Positions 51,759-63,800 of a stretch of 64,000 nt of DNA are shown piece after piece. How positions within the stretch are numbered: the first letter of the stretch is position 1; every line of letters begins with the position of its first letter. A program made the position numbers and the translations under genes. This DNA is from Daldinia sp. FL1419. Its lineage: Eukaryota; Ascomycota; Sordariomycetes; Xylariales; Hypoxylaceae. Below the pieces are notes generated by a model. The model saw nothing but the letters and a program-made list of their open reading frames with translations, did not search any database and was not told where the DNA came from. Location of the stretch: positions 62,001 through 126,000 of the forward strand of contig MU623442.1 in NCBI GenBank assembly GCA_025201765.1, read 5' to 3'.

Positions 51759-52998
51759 TTATTTTCGAACCTTCTCGCGGGCTTTCCAGTTGTCACGCAC
51801 GCTCTTGCTATGGTTTAAGAGCTCCTCGCGCGTGACTCCATCTTGTATACTCTCTAGAACGCTGTTCACAACGGAGATGTGATTGCCGTCATTCTTGTCG
51901 TCTCGGAATCGGTAGAAACGCCATCGCTTCTGGTTATCCATATACACTTCTACTATTCGTTCGTCTAGGGCTTCGTTCAGTCCTTTCAGGATGTCCCACT
52001 CGTCATCCTCTAGGTGTAGCGTATCGAAAAAGCGATATTGGCCACCCCCGTGGTTCGCTAGTAAGTCTACTGGGGGCGTGCTATCGTAGTCAACAAACGG
52101 TTCTGTAATGCCTGCGGCTATTTCTTCCCTTGTCGGCTCAACCGTGGGGAACTTGAGCTTCCACATGAAATCGACGGTATTCTCCTCGGCGTCTTTCCAT
52201 TTCAAAATATGCGGGTCGGTGCCAGGTTTGTACTCGCTGTGAAGAGCGGTAAATATCAATCCGTCGTTTTCATGCCTGAGATTCTTGATAACATCTTCAA
52301 AAATCATTCGAATGCCGTATGCCATCTGCATGGACTTTAGATCGATGAAGAAAGGTTGGTATTGCTTCTCCTCTGGAAAATCGTCGAGTAATTTTCTGTA
52401 GGGCTTGAAGAGCTGTTCTTGAAAGTAACCCAATCGCTTTGAAAGTTCTCGCGACATCAGTGACTGGCCATCTAACGCGAGGCAATCGAAGACAAGGTAT
52501 CGTGGCTCCTGGCGCCTGTCACCTAGAGTATCCACAACTAGTTCTCCGTCTAGAACGGTACCCCTATGAAAGGCTTGTTGATTTCCGGGTAGGGGAAAGT
52601 GCAACGAGCCTTCTTGAATCCACCAATAATCATTCTTGCGATCGATTAAATAGTGGCATTCTTGGCCATTGTCGTCGGCAGTTAGGTATAGTAGATATCG
52701 AATGCCGTCTGATTTCTCGCAAACGTAGTAACTATAGAGGAAGGGTTACATAGGTTAGATTCTTGCAATAGCAATTACACATTCGGTGTAAAAGTAGGCA
52801 TGCTTATGTAGTCGTATGCACTCACTCTTCTTTCAGTAACTCATCTAGATGCTTTCTCGTAAAACTCACTGGCTGCGCACCGGGAAACGTGGTTGAGCTG
52901 CGATGAAGAAGATTGGCTACTTCCTGGCGTAGGTTTCCAACCACGTCGCCCGGGACCTTGAGGCCAGGCTCGTCGATGGATCGTATAGGTAAACTCAT
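51759..52998 (-). CDS. CEG1: mRNA guanylyltransferase (capping enzyme alpha subunit)
   Basis: Nuclear enzyme that transfers GMP from GTP to the 5' end of nascent mRNA through a covalent lysine-GMP. Two exons, 52998-52826 and 52731-51759, give about 381 residues. The junction creates LLKEDYYVCEKSDGIRYLLY, carrying the catalytic Lys of motif I (KSDG, residue about 64). Other nucleotidyltransferase motifs follow: VLDGELV (III), LVFDCLA (IIIa), ENDGLIFT (IV) and LKWKDAEENTVDF (V). The OB-fold C-terminal region ends WRFYRFRDDKNDGNH. As in other ascomycetes, no triphosphatase domain is fused. The protein is at the short end of the Ceg1 size range. Confidence 0.95.
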
Positions 52999-53097
52999 GG
53001 TGGATGACGTAAAGGGTTATGGAAGATAAGACGAGAGGAATCGAGTTGTAAAGATTGGAACAGGTAGTGGGCGTTTGTTTCGGTTGGCGACGCGATG

Positions 53098-53141
53098 CGA
53101 CACAGACACGGACACGGACACGGACACGGACACAGATACGG
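53098..53141. repeat. Hexanucleotide minisatellite (GGACAC)
   Basis: About six tandem copies of a GGACAC unit, with A-for-G variants at both edges. It lies about 100 bases upstream of the CEG1 start codon, probably in the promoter or leader. Confidence 0.85.
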
Positions 53142-53576
53142 AAGTAGAGAAAGGAAACAATTAAATAAAAGAGGTTGTGTAAGGAGAATGAAGGAGCGCA
53201 TTCACGTGGTAGACGAGCTTCATCGCATTAAGTAAAGTTGTGAGCTAGATTAGAAGTTGCTATCAATAATACGTCCGTGTCAAGGAAAGGAAGAAGACAT
53301 ATGGTTCTTTTTGTGTGAGGGTAGGTAGCTTCCATGCCGCCTACACCGCGGAAGGAACACAAGGCTACGAAACTCTACCGAGAATTGCGCCGCCGTGAGC
53401 CTTATCGACCTTATCGAAGCTAGATCCCTGCAGGAGACAACCAGGTGACCCACTAACCCATCTATGCAGACGTGCCAAGCTCTTTCTTCCCCTAGCTAAG
53501 CTGGGTTTAACCGGTTGTTTCAAGGGGAATATACCCATAGAAACTCGACCTCTATTACGCAATCTCTATGCACCTA

Positions 53577-53815
53577 ACTTAGGTATGGGTAAGTATTAAT
53601 ACCTACCTAGGTACCTGGGTACCTAGGTATATTAACGTACGTTGAATACCACAAAGGGGAAGAAACTTCGAGTCGTTCTTTAATTTAGTATACTACCTAT
53701 GCTTTAGGTTACCATTCCTATAACTAGGTAGGGTTAGTAGGTAGGAGGTAAGAAACTAGGTTACTAAGCCTACCTAGATAGTTAATAAAGTAGGTACATA
53801 CATGTGTAGGTAAGC
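53577..53815. repeat. Cluster of TACCTAGG / TAGGTA palindromic motifs
   Basis: Within about 240 bases the sequence repeats TACCTA, CCTAGG, GGTACC and TAGGTA many times, in both orientations because the motif is self-complementary. It is the densest of the many such clusters in the window. Confidence 0.7.
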
Positions 53816-54245
53816 TTGCCCAAGTGTAACTGAAGAAACACCCAATGTCTCTCTCATTTAGCCATCGTCATGACATCTATCGAGTAGAACCCTCTTTTAA
53901 CCTTAGATCTTTAGCTAAATTAACTATCGAAACAACTAGTCGGCTTCAATGTGTTCAACGTGGGAGTGCTTCTATCGAGAATCGGCTGATTATCCGGCTC
54001 TGAGAGCTGATATTAGTACAAACTCCGCGCTTCCCTCATCGCAAATTTTAATAACTCCCTTTATAACCAGTACCAAACTGGCTGAGACGCATATCTAAAA
54101 AAAAGAATTAAAAAAGAAAAAGGGGGCCGCTTGGGAAGCATGGAATTCTCCAATCCGCAACTCCACACCATGTCTTAAATATTTGCATTCCTAGACTCTT
54201 CTACATTCGTTTCGCCTGCCCACATGTGCTATACATCATTTATTC

Positions 54246-56623
54246 TTAGGCAACCCCACCCGCCTTGCTTTCCGATGCCAACCGGAGCTCGACCTTTTCT
54301 TTGTGCACTTTGTTCTTGAGATGTACCTCGAAATTCGAAGCTGATATGTCCGGCCCTGGCGTGTATAGCTTGCCCGGACAATCGAGACACCGGATTCGCG
54401 GGAGGAAATAAAACCGGACGTGAGGCGGAATTGGTTCGCCTGGCTGAGGTATGGGGACAGGTGCGCCCGTATTGGAGTCGACTGAGCTATACCGCATAAC
54501 TCCTTCAAATCTGTCATTTGCGTACGCCGGCTCTTGCTTGAACTTATCGAGTGCCGTGATGAGCCATGCGGGAGGCGAGGGCTGTTAGAGGTTGTGAGTA
54601 TGAGCGTTGGTTCGCTAAAGAAGAAAAGGGGGGAGGGAGACTCTGCTCAGGCCGTTGATCTCGGTTACAGATCATAACGACTGCTAGAGAATCTAAAGAT
54701 TGAGGGATTGGGGTGTTGGGATGGATGGGGAAAATGTCTTACGGGAATTGGGGGAGGCGCCCCGGCTATCGGTGCAGGGGCTTCAACTCGGCCGATCTGT
54801 CCTGGTGGTATATTATTGGAAGGGGTTATCGCAACAGCTGTCGATGTCGGGGCGTTCGGAGTAGAAGGAGGAGGCATGCTATTCGAGGCAGAAGCACTGT
54901 GGGCACGGGCATGGGATTGAGATGGTGTCTGTGATCTGCCTGGTGTACTTGGCTTTAATCTAGAGTCGCGTAATAAAATTTTGCGTAGTCTCTCTTTATT
55001 CGTAATCTTCAGTGTTACGTAGAGTTGCTGAGGTTCTTCCGTGTCTTCCCTAGTTAGTTCACGTCCAAATCTCCTCGACGTTCGAGTTTCATGGTGATGT
55101 ATCGTGGCTTCAGGTGTTTCGGATCGACCGAGGTTCGCCATCCGCTGTTGTGCAGCGGTTGCAGCACCCCTCATACCCCTGGTTCTCGCCGTACCGGTTA
55201 GCTGGGAGGCGGCAGGCGAATCAGGACCCGAATCGTCACTCTCGTCAGAATCTGATATATCGCCATCACGTGCACCTGGGCCTCTTCTCCTGCCTGTGCC
55301 TGGCGCACCCGCAACTCGTTTATAAAGTCTGCTCTCTTCTACATTTTCTGCAGCACCTGGTAGTGTGGACGAAACGACAAGAGTACGAATTGTTCTCTGT
55401 CTCTCTTTGAGGTCTGGTAGGGTTGGTCCTCCTCGTCGATTTATTGATCTCTTTTGTCTCCTCTGTTCCCGCGAGAATACCATCTCATTCCGTTCTAAGT
55501 CCGCCTCGCTAAGCTCATACATATATGGAGCATATTCCTTAGCTTGTTGCTGTGGTCGAAACACGGAGGGTAGAGGCGATGGAAGAAAGGCAGCGACTAA
55601 ATCTGGGTCCTCAATTGGCCTGCCATCAAACGGATGTCCTATACTGTATAAACTCCGTGTGAAAAGCTGTGCCTGCTCTCGAATACAGTGAGCAATAGCC
55701 GTTGTGAACTCTCCGGAGAGCGCAAGGTCCTTTGCCATGCTTGCTGCAAATTCCTCGGGCGAGTTGAGAGGATTATTAATTTCCCATTCGAATTGGTCTA
55801 CCAAGGTATGCTGTCCGATGGTGATGTTAAGTTTAACTAATATTCTCATCTCGTCATTCTTCCAGGCTGAGTAAGGTAGCTCGGGATCTAACGCATCCTC
55901 GTCAGAGAAAACAAAGGGGTAAAAGTCGTTGAGCTGCTCGTGCATTTGTTGAACGACCTGCTCGAATACGGGTTGAGCGGCGGGCGCCTTGAGTCCCATA
56001 TCTTCTACTAGATGCGCCGCGAAGAGATCGGCACCGACAATTCTCTCATGAAGATTCCACGTGAAGGTATCGCGCAACTTGATCTTGTCCCAATCTACAT
56101 CCAACCGGACAGGAACTAACTCTTCATGTTGCTCGGCTTGTTGTTTCATATCTTTCCTCTTCCATTTCAGAGGCGGCGCTTGACGCTTACCAGGTCTAGG
56201 TTTATGAGCTGGATACATCAACCGTGATTGTTGCCCAATCTCAGTTCTCCCGTTGCCGTAACCACTATACCCCTCTCCGAAAAGCCTGCTGGGCGTAAAC
56301 CATGCTCTGTATTCGTTCCGTAAAAGTTTATAGTCGCTGATCATTTTATATTGGTATTTGTTATGCTCGTTTTGACGATCTTTATCGCTGACCATAGCAG
56401 CAGAATGTATATGATCTCGAGCGATAGCCTGTGCTATCAGGATTTGATTGTATGTTTCTTTGTCGCGACCTGAACGGGCTCCAGCGTGTGGATCGCCGGG
56501 CGCATCGGACCTATTTTTAGGAGTAGGGGTAGAAGAACGATCTGATTTTGATGAAGAGACCGCGCCGGCGGTAGAACCGGCAGCGCTCGTCGGAGCCGGT
56601 TCTGCATCTTGTTGAGTTGACAT
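54246..56623 (-). CDS. SNF5/SMARCB1-family chromatin remodelling subunit
   Basis: Core subunit of a SWI/SNF or RSC remodelling complex (Snf5 or Sfh1 type). Two exons, 56623-54743 and 54581-54246, give about 738 residues. A Ser/Thr/Pro-rich N-terminus is followed by [34 protein letters not shown]. Then come the two SNF5 repeats: [20 protein letters not shown] to MHEQL, and [37 protein letters not shown] to CIREQ. The C-terminal half is long and disordered. The second exon adds [17 protein letters not shown], and then [15 protein letters not shown] with a CxxC pair and a basic end. The intron (161 nt) is longer than usual here and phase 0. Whether the protein acts in SWI/SNF or RSC cannot be told from this sequence. 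Confidence 0.9.
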
Positions 56624-57566
56624 AACTGATTAAAAAGCTCACATAGAATGATATATTCCAAAGGGAGCTTGACGATGATAGAGAACTGGTTTTGATTCGT
56701 TGTTTCTTCCTATTTGCGCCCTTACGATGTCCTTCTGTATTCCGTCTAATCTCGTTCTGTATTATAGACGGCGAGGACAAATGGAATTGCGAATTGGCGC
56801 TACAGTGCACGGGGACCTGGGAAAGGTATCGGGGTCTTGCAGGCAGATCATTGATTTCGCGCCGTGGTTGTGATGTTGTTGTTGTGCCTTCGCGATGGAT
56901 TTATTTAATAGGCGCTTAACTTTTTAGAAGCAAAACGTCTCGAACCGTGGCTGATGAAAGCGACCGCAACGGGGGAGAGAAGGCTGGACACGCGACGAAC
57001 CGCGACCAAATGAGTCTGGGGGAACATTTATTTTCGCGCTCTCTACAGGCAAAATCACAAGTACCTATCTACCTACCTACCTTACTAAAAACTTGGCCTA
57101 GATGCTAAAAGGCAAAACGTCTGTGCGTTTTCAAGGTTTGTAGCATAAGCAGCATAACATACCATTTAGTACATAAATTTGTATTAAAGATTTTTTCCTA
57201 TCGAATAGTGCAACTAATAGAATACTATTACAACTCGATTTCCGTCTTTCCATGGCAAACCAAACAAAACGTAACAGCGATCCGGGCACACGGACCTGCA
57301 GCCCTGAACTAAATGGTCAAGTAAAGAACGTCACCAGCCTAAGGTAATGCCCCTCTCTCTTACTCGCACAAAGCCCCGCAGTTGACGAAAAAAAAATACC
57401 AAAATACCTTTAACCTTGCTTTTACCTATTCCCACTTCTTACTACCTTACCTTTACTTATCTGCCTACCTCAAGCTTCTCTTACTTTAGGTATTCACCAT
57501 AAACTAGAGGTCAGCCCAATTCATATCGAACCAGTAGTAATCAGTAAATTTTACTAGGTGGCCAAC
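56624..57566. other. Divergent promoter region
   Basis: This lies between the SNF5-family gene (minus) and the EBP1-like gene (plus). It holds TACCTA runs at 57061-57081 and 57420-57490. No gene was recognised. Confidence 0.5.
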
Positions 57567-59127
57567 ATGTCTGACGAAAAGGATATCGGTTCGTTTATCA
57601 ATCTCTATTATTTTCTCTTCTGATTATAAGAGCTTCGTGCCAACTACCCCGCCATTGGTTCTATCCCATTCTCCCACGAGGTCTTAAAGGTCTCGAGGTG
57701 CTATCTATAATACGATCTCACGAGGCTCGGTAGACTCGATCGATGGCTAACTTTTACAATTTATAGATTACTCGCTGGCCAACCCAGATACACTTACAAA
57801 GTATAAGGTCGCTGCCACCATATCAGAGAAGGTTCTCGCGGCTGTGTCCAAGCTATGTGTTGCTGGCGAGAAGGTAGTTTCTATTTGCCAGAAGGGAGAC
57901 AAGCTCATTGAAGAAGAGGTTTCCAAGGTTTACCGCACAACTAAGCTCAAGGGTGAGTACCTAAGGCGATCGAATGCTACACAGACCTTCGGCGCATTGG
58001 AAATGTTTGCTTATGTGATACGTGTCTAGGCTTCTCCCACCCCACGACCGTCTCCCCGTCTTCTTACGTGACACCTTACACTCCCTTGACTTCCGATTCC
58101 GCCGAGGCGAATATCGAGCTCCAGGCAGGTGAGCCTGTAAAGATTCAGCTCGGTGCGCAGATAGACGGATTCGGTTCTATCGTCTGCGACACAATTATTG
58201 TCCCGCCGAAGGAGGGGGCGCAAGACACCGTCACTGGCCGCACCGCCGACTTGATCCTCGCCACATACTATGCCAATGAGCTCCTCCTACGCCTTCTGCT
58301 ACCCCCTGGACTGCTAGCAGCCGGAAGCGACGAGGAGAAAGCGAAAGCTACTGCAGTGAAACCCCACACTCAGACCAAGATTACCGCCCTCTTGGACAAG
58401 GTTGCTAAGACCTATGAGTGCAATCTGGTAGAAAGCACAACTTCCTGGCTATTCGACCGCAACGAAATCGAAGGAAAGAAGAAGATCGTCATTGCTCCTG
58501 CCGAGGGAACTAAAGGAGAGGGTTCGCCCGAGGTTGGCGAGGTATGGGGTGTGGAGATGGGCTTGAGTTTGGGTTCTGGCAAAGTCAAAACGATTGATCA
58601 GCGCGCGACGTTACTCCGCCGTACGAACAATACATATATCTTGAAGTCGCCGACTGCGCGCAAGACGCTATCCACTATCCAAAACAAGTTTGGACACTTC
58701 CCCTTTAGCTTGAGACAACTCGAGGAGGAAGGTGGAGAGACTAAGTATAAGGTCGGGGTGTACGAAGGTGTCCGTCAAGGTGTATTACGACAGTACGAGT
58801 TAGTTGGTGACAAGGATGGTGCCCAAGTGGCCAGATTATTAACCACACTTGGTATGTTTAGAATTCCCATCCAACTTTCTTCTTACTAATAGCAAACCAG
58901 CGGTTACTAAGAACGGTATTACGAAACTCGGTGCGCCACCTGCACTAGATCTAAGCAAGTTTCAGTCGGATAAGCAGATAACCGATGAGGAGATCCTCAA
59001 GATTCTGGCGCAGCCCCTGAGCAAGAATAAGGGTAAGAGCAAGAACAAGAAGAAGAAGAAGCCCGCGAAGAAGGCTGCCAAGGCAAAGGATGGGGAGGAA
59101 GAGAGCGAAGACGAGAGCGAGGAATAG
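57567..59127 (+). CDS. EBP1/PA2G4-like protein (Cdb4 type)
   Basis: Member of the proliferation-associated 2G4 family: a methionine-aminopeptidase fold without peptidase activity, linked to ribosome biogenesis and RNA or curved-DNA binding (S. pombe Cdb4). Four exons, 57567-57588 (22 nt), 57767-57952, 58030-58851 and 58901-59127, give about 418 residues. The protein begins MSDEKDIGDYSLANPDTLTKYKVAATISEKVLAAV. The core has VGEKVVSICQKGD-like sequence (AGEKVVSICQKGD), GFSHPTTVS and AQIDGFGSIVCDTIIV. The C-terminal tail is strongly basic and then acidic (NKGKSKNKKKKKPAKK, EEESEDESEE). All introns are phase 1, and the first is 178 nt. The family is widely conserved in eukaryotes. Confidence 0.93.
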
Positions 59128-60194
59128 TGTTGCTCAATACGCAAACTCCTCCGGCAACATGTATTGAGTAAACCAGAAGTACCTTGATCACAGGGACTAC
59201 TGCGTCAGGCGAGTAACGTGGGCTCCGAATTGCTTCGTTTATCGATTCGATATTACCTACGTGCCTATCCAGTTGGGCATTCTGGCATGTTGCTTCGAGC
59301 CACACAAGGCGGCCTGGCGCTGGGAAACTCATAGTGGACTCTACGCAGTCGAGAAAAACAGTTCTACATAGGACTCAGCTTATGTGTTATTAGTCCCGTA
59401 GAGGGAAAAAAGGAAACAAAAAGAGAGAATATTTGAGCTTAAATACGCTAAGATGCGCGTCGTACATGTGGAATTGTCCTAGCAAAAAGTTTATAATGCC
59501 ACGAAAGCTTGACGCATCGATCCCACGTTGACTATCCCCTGCCGTGACCATCTAATGTAATGTCTAACCCAGGTACCTACCTAGGTAGGTAGCATGATGA
59601 GCACTAATGAAGCATGATAGTGATTCTCTTACGGCAAATCGGAGAGGGGGCTGGTAGCGATTATGGCGCTTTAATACCGGGGCGGATTTAAGAGAGCAAA
59701 CTTCTAGACCGGGGAGTAAGACAGTTTTGTTATCACCCGGATAGCTTCTGATTCTGTATGTGAGTCAGAATCCCGAGTACCCGGGTGGCGTGATTATCTT
59801 GAAGGCCACAGAAAACGGCGAAGAGGTTAGTTGCAGCAGGAAAGGTGGGGAGAAAGAGTAGTTGGAGGCAAAAATTCTAAGATGTTCTCTAAAAAGGGGG
59901 TCATGCGATGAGTGGTGGTAATTAAATCGGATATGAAGGTTTTCCTATCTATTTTCCACCCTAACAGTGAAGAGTAGCTTATGGTGAATTTAGGGGGGGA
60001 GTAAGAGGAAAGCAAGGGTAAGAAAACTACAAGTGAAAAAAAAAAAAAAAAGAACCGCCAGTTTGAAATTTAGGGGTCAAAACACAGGAAAGAATCATGG
60101 GGGGGAAAGACAGAGAGAGATAGAAAGCGATGACGAGTAGATATAGAAATGACTGTCGGTAATTAATTTATGAAGAAATAGAGGGAACTAACCT

Positions 60195-60245
60195 AGAGAG
60201 AGACATAGAGAGAGAAAGAGAGAGGGAGAGGGAGAGAGGAAGAGA
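60195..60245. repeat. GA-rich microsatellite tract
   Basis: About 50 bases consisting of GAGA, GAAAGAGAG and GGGAGAGG words, almost purely purine on the plus strand. Confidence 0.8.
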
Positions 60246-60460
60246 TAAAAAAGATAATAGTAAGCATTCAAAACACAGTAGATGAGGCGTTATTTAGGGG
60301 GGGGGATTATTGTGTAATTGTACAGTACAATACGATAGAATACCTATACCTAGTAATTGCCCCCCCGGGTAGCGTAAAATAGCTTAGGTAGGAGGTAGCT
60401 AGGTAGTATATGGTAGTATATGGCCCTTCCCCCCTGGTCGTTGTGCTAGGTACTAGGTTA

Positions 60461-60500
60461 GGTGCTGGGTGCTGGGTGCTGGGTGCTGCTGGTGCTGGTC
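60461..60500. repeat. GGTGCTG short tandem repeat
   Basis: Four nearly perfect copies of GGTGCTG, then GCTGGTGCTGG. It lies about 350 bases before the PHD gene start. Confidence 0.75.
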
Positions 60501-60852
60501 GTGGCGGGCCACCGTCCACTCCGGAATTTTGGAGCTCTGGAATCTCGCATAACCCTCCCTTCGCCCTACCGCGTAGGACAAACACCCATCATCAAAAAAG
60601 CGCGACGTGATCCTTTTCGTTGTTAGATCTAGCGTGGATAAATGTAAGTGCAAATTTATCAATATTTAATAATTACGATACTAATACTTTTATAGTAACT
60701 GCACAATTGATTCGATACTGTGTCGCGCAGTGCTGAGCGCAGCGAGATTCCAGGCAAAAGGGGTGTTACAACCCCCCTCCCCTAAAAAATCCCCAAGTTC
60801 CAAAGTGTGAAGAAAAAAAATAATCCAAACGCGAAAAGGAAAACATCAGAAA

Positions 60853-63800
60853 ATGGCTTCCAACCACAAACCCGTCCGTTCGCGGTTCTCTAGTCCGTTG
60901 CATTCGAGTTCGCCTGCCGGTTATAATGGTCAAAGAACATTTATGCAAAGGTGGCTCGAACCGCCAGTACAGAACAAAGCCAGCTTTCAGGAGGCAGGAT
61001 TGATGAGAGGCGGAGTCGTGGAAAACATGGCGCCTTTAGGTACATTGCCAAAGGCAGCTATGCATAAGAAATCACCTGTAAATGGAGAAGCATTACCAGC
61101 ACCGCCGGTAAAGACTCGGATTGTTTTGAAGAAGCCCTACGTTGCTCCGACAGCTACGGAGAGGACGGAGAGGACGGAGAGGACAGAGGGGACGGAGAGG
61201 GCAGAGGGGACAGAGAAGACGGGTAGGGCGGAGAGGATATCAAGTAGGCGAGAGGAATCGACCGAAGAGGCGGGCGTCGAAAGTGCAGAGGTGGATGCGG
61301 TGGATGCAGTGGATGCTGCACCGTTATCACCATTATCCCAGCCTCTCCTTCCAATTTCAATTATGGATGATGGGGATGATGAAGATTATGTTCCCGTGTC
61401 AGTACCTAAAAAATCAAAGGTACGACCGTCTTCGAATCAGGTCAATCAAGTCAATCAAGTCACCCAAGTTGCCCAAGTTGCCCAAGCCCAAGTTACTCCT
61501 AGCAACCCAAGAAGGCATTCTGCTAGGCGGCGAAGTGCACGACCCAGCCCTACACCACTTGGTTCTTCGCCTATTCACCAAGCAACCGTCGCAACTGTCG
61601 CAACTGCCGCCGCAACAAATTTACTCAACGTTACTACTACTACTACTCCTGCAATTTATTCACCTCGTTTTCATCCACCCCCTTCCATTTTAAACCATCG
61701 CGAACCAGACAAAGATTTCACCGATAAAGTGGTCGAGTCTGCAGTAGACGAGGCTCTCAGGCATTATCGCTATCCTACAGCCTGGGCATTACGTCTTCTC
61801 TACGATGAATATTCTTCCGATCCTCACTTTGTTTCTATGATTGAAGATATTTTTCATCAACGTGCAGACATAGATACGGTCAAAGAGTTCAACAGGCTTA
61901 TATGCGACAAGAAAAAGGACGGCAAAAAGGATAACAAAGGCTGTTACTATTTTGTTCCTCCTTCGACTGGTAGCCGATTCACACCCCACAAGCCAAAGCC
62001 TGCACCCTACGGGGATTTGGTCAAGATGGACCTTAGCATTCTTCCTGAAGATACGCCTGATGAGCATGTCAATAAGAAGGTGAAGCTCGATCTGGATGCA
62101 GATCTGGATGAGAATGAAGATGTTGTGGCAAGTATAGCAGACCAAGGCAACAGTCATTCCAGCGACATGACCAGTATCAACAATATCAACAATACCAGCA
62201 ACAACCATATTGCCATCCATGCTAAAACAAACGGGGACGAGAACAGAAGTGGAAGTAGAAACGAGAAGGGGAACGGGAACGGGAACGAGAATGGGAATGG
62301 GAATGGGAATGGAATCGGCAGCCGTTCCAAAGGTGTCACGGGTAGCAAGTCACCTCAAAAAACACCACGCAAGTCACCAAAGTCGCGAAAAACGCGATCA
62401 GGATCAGTTAGCAGCTCATCATCCCTATCTTCAGTTCCTGATGATGTACCCGATGACTACGAAGAATACATGGATCAGGTGGATGACAACCTGGGTGTCG
62501 CGCGTCCCATAGCTGCCGAGCCAAATAATGCGCAAATCCCGGCAGGCTCAAGTCAACCAATCAGCGGTCACCAAAGGAAACCCGCCGCGAAAAAGAAGAA
62601 CGGTGCATCACCCAAGCATCCGCCCTCACAAAACACTACCCGTTCACACCCTCCCTCTCGTGATTCGAGCATGCCCGCTACTGTTACTGCTAATGGTTCC
62701 CCCCATCCAACCCATCATCACCAACATCATCAGAACAACAAGAATCAAACATCAACCAACTTGAAGTTTGCCAGCAGATTTGGCGAACTAGATGATTCGG
62801 ATCTACTTGTTCGGAAAAAACTGAGCAAGAAGTTGGAGAATACTAGTACTACCAAGGACATTTGTGAAGATAGCTTCATCCGCCGACCCCTTGACTTCGA
62901 CGATCTATCATCTTTCGAGCTGGCTATCCCGCCTCCGCCACCGCCTCATGCTGCGGAGCAACAGAGCCGCTCATCTCGGACGCCAGCGCTAAGCTCCCGA
63001 GCTGCCAGAGCGGCCAAGAGACATCATGATGATCTTGATGATTCCATCTCACCTACTGCGCTGTCATTCAGAGCTGCCGATCTCGAGCCGCCTTCCTCAG
63101 CCCGCGGCTCGCGCGCTGCGACGCCGTCTAACCCCCGGTCCAACAAGAAACCACGAGCAGGACTGCGCGTGAAGAATTCGTGAGTTTCTCTTCTTTCATC
63201 CCCCCCTTAATCTATTTGTATGCTGTGTTGTGTTTTGTTGCGTCGTGGTCTTGTTTAATTATCACAGCGTGTTCCGACCGGATGGGGGTGTGCTGTCACA
63301 AAGCAAGGCCCAGCCAAGTGGCGATGTGGCACCACATGATTTCATGTCGGGCCAAACTTAACTCCTACGTGGAATCCTTTACTTTACTCGCGAGGGCTAT
63401 ATCTACGTCGCAAGGGAGCATTCACAAACTAACATCCGTGGTACACAGGCCGATGAAAAAGAAGGGCACTTCTGCGGGAATTCCTCGTAGTAATGGTGAT
63501 CGGCCGAGCCCTGTGAGCAGCGGACCGCCGAATAACCAGGTAAGCAAAATAAAATTACGAGTTCCATTATCCTCAACATCCCCTCCCATCTTCGTATGGG
63601 ATGTATACAATCGCGCTTCTCTTTCCTTCTCGTTGGCAATATGCGTTTGTGCAACTTGTCTCTCGGGGCGGGCCAAGGGAGGCTTAGCCCAAGGTAGCCC
63701 TAGGACTGTAAACGCGCGAGTTCGGAGCGGTGGCGATTGGATCCTCTTGGTTCCCGCTTGGACCCGAAACTGTTGCATCAGCTATCCGCGACATGTGTCC

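Larger units (their letters stand above)
52999..54245. other. 1.2-kb intergenic region with minisatellite and TACCTAGG cluster
   Basis: This holds the upstream region of CEG1 and the 3' flank of the SNF5 gene. It has a GGACAC minisatellite (53098-53141) and the densest run of TACCTA/TAGGTA motifs in the window (53577-53815). No gene was recognised. Confidence 0.55.
59128..60852. other. 1.7-kb intergenic region with simple repeats
   Basis: This probably holds the EBP1-like 3' UTR and a long leader or promoter for the PHD gene. It carries TACCTAGG-type words (59573-59592), an A-run (about 60037-60051), a GA-rich tract (60195-60245) and a GGTGCTG repeat (60461-60500). No gene was recognised. 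Confidence 0.55.

Noticed and set aside
51475..51882. 135-codon plus-strand frame overlapping the capping enzyme
   Set aside because: It is partly antisense to CEG1, and its translation has no recognisable content.
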